Below, one piece after another: positions 14,541 to 24,000 of a stretch of 64,000 bases of DNA. The stretch is taken from positions 372,001-436,000 of the forward strand of contig JAFCMP010000521.1 in NCBI GenBank assembly GCA_017506865.1, given 5' to 3'. Below the pieces are notes generated by a model, which did not search any database, was not told the DNA's origin, and worked only from the letters and a program-made list of their open reading frames with translations. The stretch's first letter is position 1. Each line of letters starts with the position of its first letter. The translations under genes were made by a program, and so were the position numbers. Source of the DNA: Tribonema minus (Eukaryota > Sar > Xanthophyceae > Tribonematales > Tribonemataceae).

Positions 14541-15216
14541 GGTGCCATCGCGCCCAAGCCGCGACGTCGCGAGCCTTGCAGCGGCGCGTCGCGTTCCGTC
14601 AGGCGCGCGCATCGCCGACGTCATACGCCACAACGGCGAGGTCAGGCCGCCGCCGCAACTGCCGCGCGGCCCCGCTGCGGCTCCCGCGTACAACCCCTAC
14701 AAGAGCAAGGAGCAGGCGCCCATCGGCGGCAAGGCACCGCAAGCGCCTGCGCCAGCGGCAGCCACGCCACCGGCGCCGCTGCGCCCGCACCGCCCTCAGA
14801 CCGCGTACGGCCAGCGCGGCGGCGCGGCGCACTCGCTGGTGGCGGCAGTGGAGGCGGCAGCGATGAACGAGAACAGCGGTGGCGGCGGCGGCGGCGGCGG
14901 CATCAGCGCCAACAGCGCTCTGCGGCCGTGGACGGGCATGTCAGCGTCAGCGCCGCGAGTGCTGGCGGAAGCGAGCCCTGACAGCGAGGGGCGTCTGCGC
15001 GTGAGCCTCAAGAAGAGGAGCGGGTCGCCGCTGTGCGTTGCCGCGGCGGGGGAGGGGGAGGGGGAGGGAGGGGGGAGCGACACCCACAGGAGCATTGCGC
15101 AGGAGCTGGCGGCCATGATGCGCGGCGGCAGCAGTGCTCAGGCGCCGCCGGCGGACAGCGCAGCGCGCAGCTGGATGCGCGCAGCGGCCGCAGGCAGCGG
15201 CGCTTGGAGGGGCTGA
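3..15216 (+). CDS. HFM1: HFM1/MER3 meiotic DNA helicase, 5'-truncated, 13 exons
   Basis: Ski2-like superfamily 2 helicase that promotes crossover formation in meiosis. Exons: 3-158, 411-791, 2144-2239, 2769-2913, 3984-4054, 5006-5128, 5947-6153, 6886-6969, 7740-7864, 8712-8865, 9787-9912, 10942-11148, 12112-15216. Phases agree throughout, giving 1,659 residues. Motifs in order: TPEKWD and DEVH box (exon 1), SATLPN motif III and VFCGSRR (exon 2), GVGFHHAAME (exon 3), TLALGVNLPA (exon 4), QMVGRAGRPGYDT motif VI (exon 5), the winged-helix DVTEALEWLKST (exon 7), and Sec63-like regions, including RHHPFG (exon 12). The Walker A part lies before the window. DEVH plus the HPPFG-like motif separates it from BRR2 and ASCC3. 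The last exon adds a long low-complexity tail. Intron 8 begins with GC. The identification is firm; exon edges are inferred from splice consensus. Confidence 0.9.
361..410 (+). promoter_or_regulatory. Poly(C) tract and 3' splice site of HFM1 exon 2
   Basis: The pyrimidine tract before the acceptor is almost pure C for about 37 bases, then ends in GCTTCCGCAG. Exon 2 follows in phase 0. Comparable C homopolymers precede other acceptors in this window, at 8692-8711 on this strand and, read on the minus strand, next to 18922, 22262 and 38508. Confidence 0.75.
735..1110 (+). repeat. Threefold tandem copy of HFM1 exon 2 end with its splice donor
   Basis: The last 57 bases of exon 2 and the start of the intron recur at 885 and 1033, so the period is about 150. 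Each copy begins GCGAAGGCGG. The second copy keeps the AAGGTATGT donor. In the third the donor is reduced to ACGGTAGCG. Sequence near 1287-1310 looks like a further decayed copy of the spacer. Copies two and three lie wholly in the intron and would add or truncate protein if used. Confidence 0.85.
4034..4330 (+). repeat. Tandem copy of HFM1 exon 5 end, donor and intron start
   Basis: GGCCGCCCCGGAT at 4034, the motif VI codons, recurs at 4177 and is followed by GTGCGCAAGTG in both. Similarity continues into the intron: TGGCGTTGAGGGA occurs at about 4135 and 4282. The copy changes the GYDT codons and is embedded in the intron. Confidence 0.8.
4868..5060 (+). repeat. Tandem copies of the acceptor side of HFM1 exon 6
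   Basis: The acceptor and first codons of exon 6 (TATGCAGGAGGGCGTCGCGG) occur at about 4865 and again at 5000. A third, shorter copy near 4947 lacks the acceptor but keeps ACGTCGAAGGAAGC. The upstream copy shifts into an unrelated frame after GVAVIMTSKE, so the exon at 5006 is taken as the working one. This is the clearest acceptor-side example in the window. Confidence 0.8.
5085..5350 (+). repeat. Tandem copies of HFM1 exon 6 end and donor
   Basis: AGTCTCAGCTGATGCCGC at about 5086 recurs at 5218, followed by the same codons and a degraded donor (CTGCGGGGTCAAT instead of CTGCGAGGTCAGT). A third partial copy near 5300 retains AACTGCGAGGTCAG. The trailing intron sequence, with AGCAGGC and TTTGTCGCCC, is also repeated. 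Confidence 0.85.
6341..6390 (+). repeat. Telomere-like TTAGGG tract, G-rich on plus strand
   Basis: Degenerate run of GGTTAGGG, GGTTGGGG and GGTCAGGG units inside HFM1 intron 7. Confidence 0.8.
7401..7437 (+). repeat. Telomere-like TTAGGG tract, G-rich on plus strand
   Basis: About five TTAGGG-like units with TCGGGG variants, in HFM1 intron 8. Confidence 0.8.
7611..7642 (+). repeat. Telomere-like TTAGGG tract, G-rich on plus strand
   Basis: Four to five units including TTACGG and TCAGGG variants, about 100 bases before the HFM1 exon 9 acceptor. Confidence 0.75.
8503..8516 (+). repeat. Short telomere-like tract
   Basis: TTTAGGGTTAGG, G-rich on the plus strand, in HFM1 intron 9. Confidence 0.6.
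8692..8711 (+). promoter_or_regulatory. Poly(C) tract and 3' splice site of HFM1 exon 10
   Basis: Sixteen or so consecutive C bases, then TCAG and the exon start at 8712. The upstream exon ends in phase 2 and this one supplies the third base of a Trp codon. Confidence 0.7.
9021..9095 (+). repeat. Longest telomere-like TTAGGG tract
   Basis: About twelve units, mostly exact TTAGGG with TAGAATTAGGG, CTAGGG and TCAGGG variants, in HFM1 intron 10. This is the best-preserved array of the window and the last one with the G-rich strand on plus. Confidence 0.85.
9225..9253 (-). repeat. Telomere-like tract, inverted (CCCTAA on plus)
   Basis: CCCCAACCCTAACCCTAGCC and following units in the same intron as the 9021-9095 array but in the opposite orientation, 130 bases away. 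Confidence 0.8.
9861..10200 (+). repeat. Tandem copy of HFM1 exon 11 end, donor and intron start
   Basis: GGAGCGCCTCT at 9861 recurs at 10059. Both copies run through a CGTCAGC..CCGCTGGTGAGC donor and into matching intron sequence: AACTGTCATG occurs in both, then a GGGTAGAC and CCTTC-type stretch. The period is 198. The second copy has lost most of the coding similarity but keeps a consensus donor. Confidence 0.8.
10309..10375 (-). repeat. Telomere-like tract, inverted
   Basis: Degenerate CCCTAA-type units (CCTACC, CCTAAT and exact CCCTAACCCTAA near the end), in HFM1 intron 11. Confidence 0.8.
10709..10753 (-). repeat. Telomere-like tract, inverted
   Basis: CCCAAACCCTAACTC followed by CCAACCTGACCCTAACCCTA units, in HFM1 intron 11. 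Confidence 0.75.
11060..11530 (+). repeat. Decayed copy of HFM1 exon 12 end within intron 12
   Basis: GAGCGCTGCTGCT in exon 12 at about 11096 recurs at 11467, followed by TGCGCGTGCGC in both and CAGCGCGCATG versus CAGGCGCATG further on. Divergence is high, so this copy is older or partly coincidental. Confidence 0.5.
11661..11704 (-). repeat. Telomere-like tract, inverted and degenerate
   Basis: ACCCCAACCTCAACCCCAAC, then CCTTACCCTAACACTAACC, in HFM1 intron 12. Confidence 0.7.
13986..14175 (+). repeat. CAG trinucleotide repeats in the HFM1 tail
   Basis: Pure CAG runs of nine to eleven units alternate with TGGCAG and CCGCAG units and encode Gln-rich Q(n)W and QP stretches. Further CAG runs lie at about 14365-14393 and 14510-14537. 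The opposite strand reads as poly-Leu or poly-Ala, which explains spurious reading frames there. Confidence 0.9.
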
Positions 15217-17996
15217 GGCGTGACTCGTGAGCGGCGCCAAAAGTGAGGAGGCAGTGGGGTTAGCGCGTTGCGATTACGGTGCTGGCACGGCTCGCATCAT
15301 CAACCAGCAATGCGAGGCGGCGGCAGCGGCAGCCGCAGCGCCAGCGGCAGCAGCGGCACCATGCACGACACTGCTGCTGCTGCTGAAGCCTGCGAGGTGC
15401 TACTTCTCGGGCTGTGTCCCGCAAGCCATAGCTGACACGTAGCTGCAGCCGTGTTGAAACTCAGAGGCAATCAGGCGCGGCAAGCACGCGTACCACGGCG
15501 TGAAACTTCAATCGCCAGCCGTGTGGCTCCGCAGCGCGCCGCTGCTGGCGATGGCGGATGCAGCCTGCAAATAAATTCACAAGTTTGAGCACTGCAGCTT
15601 GGCCAGCACCCGGCAGTCTGGGATCAACTCGCCCGCCACAATGAGATACAAGGGGTAAAGCTGCTGCCGCTGCTGCCGCCAGTGCGACGGCCACAGCAGC
15701 AGTAATCTTCAAGCCGGGACAAATGACCAAAGCGCCCCCCTGACAGTGTGTGCAGCGGCAGGGGCGACAGCCAAATTTCATTAGATCTTGGGGTTGATGA
15801 TGTGTGCGCAGTCAGTCAGTCCCCTCAAAACCAGGGCGCTGGAGAGATGGACACACATGGGCAGGTTGAGTGGAAAGCGTGGCGCGCATGCGGAAGGTGT
15901 TTGCACAGCTTCATATCTTAAACATGGCAGAGTCAAGGCATGCAGCCTCAAGATGGTTCAGCAACAGAGAAGGCCAAGGAGGATGATCGCCGCCATTGGG
16001 AAACGCCACGGGGTCTCTGGTATTTAGCATGGAATTCGAGAGCTTGACAAATTTGTGCCGACATTGAGCAATGACATGACCACGATTGCCCGTCTCCGAC
16101 TGCGCTGTGCAGTTGTGTTGTTTTGTCTGATTCAGTTGGCTGAAGCTGTTTTGGCATAATGATGCACCCTGCATGCACCGTCTCCATTTGGTGAAAGGCA
16201 TTCCAGAAAACGCCTCTGGATGCCGATGAAAACCACCCAAGTGCCAGTGCAGGTCCAAGTGACTCAACAGTTCACCAGAGCAGAAGTTCAACCGGATTCA
16301 CTGCGCCAAGTGACCTGAAGTTCAACTGGATGCATCATGTCATCTCAGTTTGGGAGCAGCTGGCAAGAAAACAGCACTTTCATCATGTCATCTCAGTTTG
16401 GGAGCAGCTGGCAAGAAAACAGCACTTTCTTGGCTTCCCAGTGTAGCATTGCATGTTGAGAAAGAACACCTCATTGTTGCAAATTGCCATGTGCGCTGCG
16501 CTGCGCGCTTCACCTTTCTGTGCCTACTTCAAGTTCACGGCAGTGTACATTGTACAAGCACAGAAATCTGCGTACTCTTGCCGACACAGCAAATGGTCCG
16601 CAGCTTGGCACTTCAGGGCTAGTGATGCTTTCTCAGGGTACTCCTGCAGTGGCAGACAACAAGATGCACAGCGCATTGTCTTAAATGCCTGACAGAGGAC
16701 ATTCTCCACGTATGTTTTTGCAAATGCGATGCATAGCATTGACGCAGCATTGGCACTTTTTAGAACATATATCCCAATACTTTCAGGTGCACATTTGAAA
16801 AGCAAGAAGCGAAGTACCCCTCCGCAGCACCACCTGTGTGTGCAAACATCTGATACCTGTCACAAAATACAATATGGCGCTTTGCATAAATGGTGCAGCG
16901 CTTGCACATACTTCAAGTATATAGAAGTTACGACGTGACTGTGCGAGTACAATGGCTTTTTAGACGCGTGACATCCTGCCCAGAGGGAAGGGGGAACGGC
17001 AGCAAATGCACACACCTCCCTGACAGACAATGACAAGGATCTAGAGTGCCACCATAGCAGTAGGTCTGGTGCTCGCCGCACACGACTCACAAGGACAATG
17101 GTGGCACATTCAGGAGTATGGCACGTGGTGCACACATTCATAATCACTTGGCATAATCACTTGGCAATCGTGGACATATTCGCGCGCCCACATGAGGCGC
17201 TAGCATGCACCGGAATGTTGCTAGGCACATTGCCACAATCGAAAGTCCTACTAGTAGACAGCACTCGATGCCGTTATTTAAGTAGAGGACAGGTAATGAG
17301 CGTACTCTCAAGCAAGCAGCGCATCACCTTGTTGTGAACTGGAAAGTGCAATGGCGGCAGCAGCACAACGCAAACTACGTCATCAGCACGCGGGAGGACA
17401 AACCAAGCATGGCATTGTTGGGAGAGCGGATTACCCTGCTACTGCGTGCATGAGAGACCACCGTGTGGCACCACCGACGCCCACACGCGGGTGACGGAAA
17501 AAACTGTTCTTGCGCTTTGCGACAGACATTGCGGGAGCGAGTCGCTCGCTATTTAGGGAATTGAGGGCGCAGCGGCGCACGCCACGCAGCCCGCAAGGGG
17601 GCGGCTGAGCGCTGTTGGCGACAACACAGCCTGCCGCGTGGCGCGCCGCGTGAGAAAAGTACAAGGCAGCGGTGGACGGCCCGCGTGCACGCACGCCGCC
17701 ACTGCTGCAGTCAATGGCTGAGCCTCCCATACATACCCATGTATGGGGTGCGGTGGGGGGGGGGGGGGTCTACTGCTGGCGCAGCTGGCCAAATGTACAC
17801 GCCAGAGCCCCAGGGGGAGGCAGCCCACCTAACACACCTATATGGCCACGTAAATGCATCACATCGGTCTTTGGGGGACTCGTATTGGGAGCGCGCAGCC
17901 GCGGCTCTACGCACGCGACAACCACCAGCCGCATGTATAAAATGCATCACGTCAGTTGTCGGGGGCACGTTTGAGGAGCGCGGTTTGAGCGCGGCT
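15217..17996. other. Intergenic region between convergent genes
   Basis: This holds the 3' flanks of HFM1 (plus) and the regulator gene ending at 17997 (minus). No conserved coding exon was recognised. An AAATAAA hexamer-like site occurs at 15569-15575, about 350 bases after the HFM1 stop, and might serve polyadenylation. A perfect 48-bp tandem repeat lies at 16333-16428. Confidence 0.6.
16333..16428. repeat. Perfect 48-bp tandem duplication
   Basis: The unit beginning CATCATGTCATCTCAGTTTG and ending AACAGCACTTT is present twice, at 16333-16380 and 16381-16428, without a mismatch. It is therefore a recent duplication. It lies in noncoding sequence. Confidence 0.95.
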
Positions 17997-18010
17997 CTAC
18001 GCATGCGGCG
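17852..18010 (-). repeat. Tandem copy of the 3' end of the Zn2Cys6 gene including its stop region
   Basis: AAATGCATCAC at 17852 and 17939, then GAGCGCG and GCGGCTCTACGCA in both, define a period of about 87. The coding end and stop (17997-17999) sit in the copy nearer the gene. The downstream copy repeats the stop context, so even the terminal exon edge has been duplicated. Confidence 0.75.
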
Positions 18011-21000
18011 GCGGCGGCGGGGGCCAGTGGAACCCGCCGTGCATGGCGGCGAAAGAGCCGTGCTGCGGTGGCCACAGCGGCGCGCGCCCGTAACTCGTCT
18101 CCATAGCATGCGCGCCGCCGCCGCTGCCGTCGCCATTATTGCCGCCGCCGCCGCCGGCGCTGCTGCTGACACCGACTTGAAACTCATCGCCCAGCAGCCC
18201 GGGGGCATTCAGTTCTGCAGCGAACGACGACAGGACTTCATCGTCGTTCTCAGCGGCGCGGAAGCTGCCGCCGCCGCCGCCGCCGCCGCTGTTGCCATCG
18301 CCGCCGCCGCCGCCGCCGCTGCCGCTGGTCATCATCATAAACACGTTGAAGAAGCTGGAGGCAGAAGGCGTGACGTTCATGGCGCTGTCGAAGTCGCCGA
18401 TGCCGCCGCCGCCGCCGCCCGCCGCCGCCGCCGCCGCGGCGGCATCTGCGCTCAGCCCCGAGCTGCCGCTGAACGCGCCCAGCAGCCCGCTGCTGAGCCC
18501 CAGGCCGCTCTGCAGCAGGCGCTCCTGCTCCTCCGATGTCAGCGTCGCCGGCAAGAACGGCCCCTCCAGACCCCCTAGCGACATGTCGCTGGCGTCCGTC
18601 TTGAGCGGCTGCGGCGCCGGCGGCATCGGCGGCGACAGCATCGGCGGCGGCAGCATCGGCGGCGGCGGCAGCGCCGCTGCTGCCGCGGCGTCTGCGCTGG
18701 CGGCGGCGGCGCGCGCGGGGCGGAAGCTGAGGGGGCGCCCGCCCGAGGGCTGGCACTGCTGCGCGGCCGCGCTCTGCGCAATCATGCCGAGCGGTGGCAT
18801 GATGATGGTCGTGCCGGGCGCCGTGCCGGGGACGAGGAGCGTGTAGCGCACGAAGACGCGCGCCGCGCCGCTGCGCAGGTTCTCGGCGACGGCGCGGTGG
18901 ACGCTCGCGCAGCGGAAGTGCCTGCGCGAGCAGGGGGGAGGGGGGGGGGGGGGGAGCGGGGGCGCGCTTGAGCGGACTGAGCTTTCATGTGAGGAAGAGA
19001 AGTAGTGAAGGGGGTGTTCCAAACGTGCCTGCTGCTATACACGCTGAGGCCTTGCAGCTTGATTACAAGAGGTGTTGATACCTCCTGTTGCGAGTCCAGG
19101 CTGAGCGCAGCAAAGTGCCATGTACTGAAGCGAAGGCGACATTCAAGCGTGGATGCGAAGGCTGGTGCATTCGTGCGGCCAGCAGCGGCAAGAAGTGACC
19201 TGCACCAGCGCCCTGAATGACAATAGTCCTAACAGGCGAGCATCTCATCGGGTGCATGCAAGGAGGGGGGGGGGCGGGGAGGGCGGGGGGGAGCCACCAC
19301 TTTGCTGCGGCACCACGACACGGCGAGCACTGACGCAAATGCGCCACGGCAGCGCTCAACAGTATCAAACGCCGCGCGCCGCCCCCGTTGCAGCGCACGT
19401 TGCGGCGCCAGCGCAACGTGCATCGACGACCACCGATTGCGGCGCGCACCCGCAGCAGCACATCGAGACAGCGAAACAGCGCGACAGCGCTGGGCGGCGG
19501 CGGCGCAGCGCACGCACCCGCAGTGGCACATCATGGCCTTGCCCGCCTCGTCCTCCGGCATGCGGTCGTGCCCCTGGTCGAGGCCGAGGCGGTTGTACAT
19601 GGCCACGAGCTCGTTGTGCGCGCTGAGGGCGCCGGCGCTCAGCAGCAGCGCCGCGCACCAGTGGATCTGCGCAGGCGGCGCCGCGGCGGCGGCCAGCGGG
19701 GTGCGTGGGGGCGCGAGGTGAGGGGGGCGACCTATGTCAGTGGTTTTGAGAGGTGATTGTGATGGACGGCGAGGCAAGCAGGCTGAGCAGTGCTGCGCTG
19801 CGCACTGGCGATCGAAGGCAGGATGCCAGCCCAACGGTATACTTGTCCGGAAGACACTTGCGATTGTACGTTGAGGCAAGAGTGCTGAGCAATGCTGCGC
19901 TGCGCACTGACGATGGAAGACGGGATGCCAATCCAGAGTCGTGCTTGTGCAGATGAGCGGGCTCGGAACATAAGCGCATTCTCAATACGGAGAGCAGGAC
20001 GGCGCATGCACCTGTGAAGCTCATGCGATACGCACGCCTGCCCCCGATGCGGCGCGGCACACACAGCCGCTTGCAGTACTGAGGGCTGTGCGCACCGGGC
20101 CTTATACCCACATGCTGCATGGCCGTGTGGTAGGCCTGAGCACTCACCGTGTGCCGCCACGCCGGAAATCGCACCAGGCCCGGCATGGTGCGCATCGTCG
20201 TCACCACGTCCAGCAGCAGCTCCAGGCACCCCTCCTGTTGGGTGCAGCAGTCACGGTAGCGCGAGCATGGCAAGGGTGAACTTCAACTTCAGTTAAAGAT
20301 TCAGGGTGGCAGGGGCGCAAACTAAAAGTCTGCGTGCGATGGGCCCCGGCAGCAGGAGCAGTCAAGTAGGCGTGCGCCACAACTGGTTGAAGCTGAACTT
20401 CAAAGCCGCCATTTCAAGTGGACCGCCAGTCGCACGCGCTGAGCACCAACAAGGAATTGGAACCAGACACAGCAGGATGCATGCCCACCAATAGCAGCCA
20501 CAAGTAGGTGACGCTCCATATACTTACTCAAAAATTATAGCTCAGAAGCTCCAGTCCTTCAAAGACACACTCACTCTTTGTTGTGCATGCATCAACGTGT
20601 ACATCCATCCATTTCACAGCACGTATGCAGCACCGACACGTATGCAGCACCAAGCTCACCGCAAGCGAGCAGGCGCAGGAAGGCCATGTCATTTTTGACA
20701 GGCTGCATGTAGCACACGCGCTTCGCCCCGCAAGTGGACCACATTCGAAGTGTAACACCTATACTCTTCGGTCCGGTCAGACACAGACGCCACCTACCCA
20801 CCCCGTCGCTCGCGAGGCGGCGCAGGCGGGCTCGCAGCACCGGCCTCACCGCACGCGCGGGGGGCGCAGGCAGGGTATGTATGTATGCAGACGCCGCACT
20901 ACGCTGCCTACCCACCTCACCACCCCCAGGGGGGCGCAGGCAAGGTATGTATGTATGCAGACGCCGCACTACACTACCTACCCACCTCGTCGCACGCGAG

Positions 21001-24000
21001 GAGGCGCAGGAAGGCGAGCCCCGTGACGAGCTGCAGCTGGTTGAAGCTGGGCGAGCGCAGGAAGTCGCGCCCGAGGACGTCCACGAGGCGCTCCACGATG
21101 CGCCGCACGCACGCGCCCGCCTCGCGCGCCGCCGCGCACGCCGCCGGGTTGTACGCCAGCACCATGTGCATGACCTGCGGCGCAGCGTGGCAGCTCGGTT
21201 CAAGTGCGGTAACGCGCACCTATAACAACTGTGAACTTGCCTGAACTTTTTAAAACTTGAAAACAATCCAAAAGCATGACGCCCAGCACGCGCATTGCCG
21301 CTGTACGTGATGAGTCACTGATGACGCTCATGACATCAACTTCAACTGGATGGGTGACACACACCTGTCTCGCCACGTGCGTGGCGGCGCTCACCACACA
21401 GCAAACTTCAACTTCAATGTTGATGCGCACCTGGACGATCCTGTGGCCCACGGGGAACAGCATGTTGGACAGCAAACGCGTCCCGCCGCGCGTGGCAGCG
21501 CTCACCACACAGTAAACTTCAACATCAACTACGACGCACCTGAACAATCCTGTGGTCCACGGAGAGCATCACAGGCAGCACGCGCGTCTTGCCACGCGTG
21601 GCAGCGCTCACGAGGCCGTCGACGCCGTGCGCCTCCGGCTGCGCGAGCTGCGTGAGGGCCGCGGCCACAATATTGTTCCTCGCGAGTTGCTTCACCTGCG
21701 AAGCGTCGCGCGGCGGGTGCGTCGCACTTGAAGTTATACCAGTGAGCAGAGTGCCACATCAAGCGACGCAAGTGTCTGGCAGTGGCGCTCTCAGAGCACT
21801 CACTGCAGATGTACGCCAAGCACGACCCGCGCAGCTCATACTTCAAGTACTACTCGGATTGCAGAGCACACGCAACGACGTACTTGAGTGAATGCTGCCA
21901 ACGCGAGCCTGCACAAGAGCACGATCGCCACCAATGCCCCCCAATCCATCCCCTTGCGCAACAGCAGACCCCCTACCATCAGCGCGCATCCCCGACAAAC
22001 TACGTGCAATACTCTGCACAACTCTAACCCCTCAAACCCCCTGACTCCTGGCCCTGACGACAACGGGTATGCATGGTATGGCAAGCGCACACTACATTGC
22101 CTACCTGCAGCCCCTGCATGAAGCCGTCCTCCCTGATCGCGGCCTCCACCTCCTCCGCCTTGTACGTTGGGAGACCCTCTATCGTCGGGGCGTACCCCGC
22201 AAAAACTGTTCGCGGGTGCCGGTCCCCGACCTCTTCGCCCGCGGCCAGATCCGTCTTGCTGCTGCGACGGCCGCACGGGGGGGGGCAGCAGGGGCGTCAC
22301 ACTTGAAGAACATGAAATACAAGTATTGAAGTTGGAGAGCGCTGTAGCATACGTGCGTGGCCGTGCTCAGAACAAGCAGCGCTCTTGGCAGACGCCGTCG
22401 GACGCTGGCGCGAGGAGTTGAAGTTACAGATGATGTGATGCAAGCAGACGCACGCGCGCGCCGTGCTTGAAGACGCAGCAGATGTTAGAAAGCAGGCGGC
22501 GCAGCGCGATTCCAGCCGCAGCAGCGCTGTGCGGGCCAGCCTCTGGCAACAGTGCTCAATGTGATGCGCTCGACAGCCGAGGGTTGACGCTTACAACACA
22601 AGCGGACGCAGCAGCAGCGCCTGCTGCGCGCTCGCCGGCAGGGCCGAGACGTGCCTGAGCTACTGCCCGTAACAAGCAAATCATCAATTCAGCTACCACT
22701 TGTGTCAGGACTGCAGCAATATTTTCAAGGGTTGATGAACGACGAGCACATTGTTATCAAGCCTGCTGACACTTCTGTATGTATATATACGAACACTAAA
22801 ACGCTTGCACACAGAATTCTTCTTGACCACTGTGGATATGGTGGTACTGTTTGACTCGTGGCCAATGACAGCAGCAGCAGCGACCACGGACGGTTATTGG
22901 TGGAAGGCACTTGCGGCTAACCACTCCTTGTCACAGTAGAGCTCTGCGGTCTTCTGATTCGTTTCCATGCAGATTACGCATGGGAGCGTCGCACTGCACG
23001 AGCGCACGAGCGCGTTGCGTCTCCTGCGGTACCCACTTGATGAAGCTGATGCCAAACTTCTTCTGGATCTGCTCCTTGGCGAGGGGGCTCGTGTTGAGGA
23101 ACGCGTCCAGAAACGTCTTGAAGAACTTGAGGCCCTCCAGCACCAGCCAAGCGTCCTGTTGAGAAGTGACACAGTCAAGTGAAAAACGTAAGCTGGCTTC
23201 CCGCCAGCGGTAGCTGTTGAGCTGCAGCTCGAACGTACAGAATGACTGCTGCGGGTACAGCGATCATGTTAGGAGAAGCTATCGACACACAAAACTGCAG
23301 CTGCAATGGAGCGCGCAAATGTGCTATTGCTGACTGCGGTGCAGGCTGTAGGGTTAGGGTTAGGTAGGCAGCACTGCGGTGGGAACAACAGGGCCTGCAG
23401 TTTCGGTGTCTGCGCCCGCCGCTGCTGGCTGCATGTACTCTGTAGCGCAATGGCAGTGTGCAGAGGCGCAGTGGTGCGTGCAGGTACAGTATGCATGACG
23501 CTGACCTCGTCGACGGGCGGCGGTATGTCGGCAGCGCTCAGCCAGACGTTGGGGGGCGCCTGGCGCGCGAACTCGATCGCGACGGCGCGCGTGCTGATGA
23601 TGGCGCGCGCGATGTTCTCGGCGGTGTGGAAGTAGCCATAGAACCTGCGCGCAGCGGGGACGCCACAGACGCGCAAGGGGGGGGGGGGGGGGAGGCCACG
23701 AATGAGGCAGAGCGTTGGCAAACCGTAGAGCAGTCGGTGCGCGGGTGCGAGCTGCGCGCTCGCACGAGGCGCTTGACATCTGAGTCTTTGCTGGTAGGCC
23801 GGGCGGTGGGCAGATTGGGTGCAGAAGCTGAAGTTGAAGTTGTCAGCAAAGTTGAAGTATTGACAGGTGCGTGGAGAAGGGACCGCGCGTGAGCCCGGGT
23901 GCAGAGGGGACAGCAGGTGGCCGCGTCTCGGTCAGCATTGCGTGACTGCACTAGGCAATGTAGTAGTTGCAACCTATACATGCTTCGCAGTTTGTGTCAT

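Noticed and set aside
13181-14866. 561-codon plus frame rich in Ser and Arg inside the HFM1 last exon
   Set aside because: Shifted reading of CAG repeats. The Gln frame joins in phase to the helicase exons.
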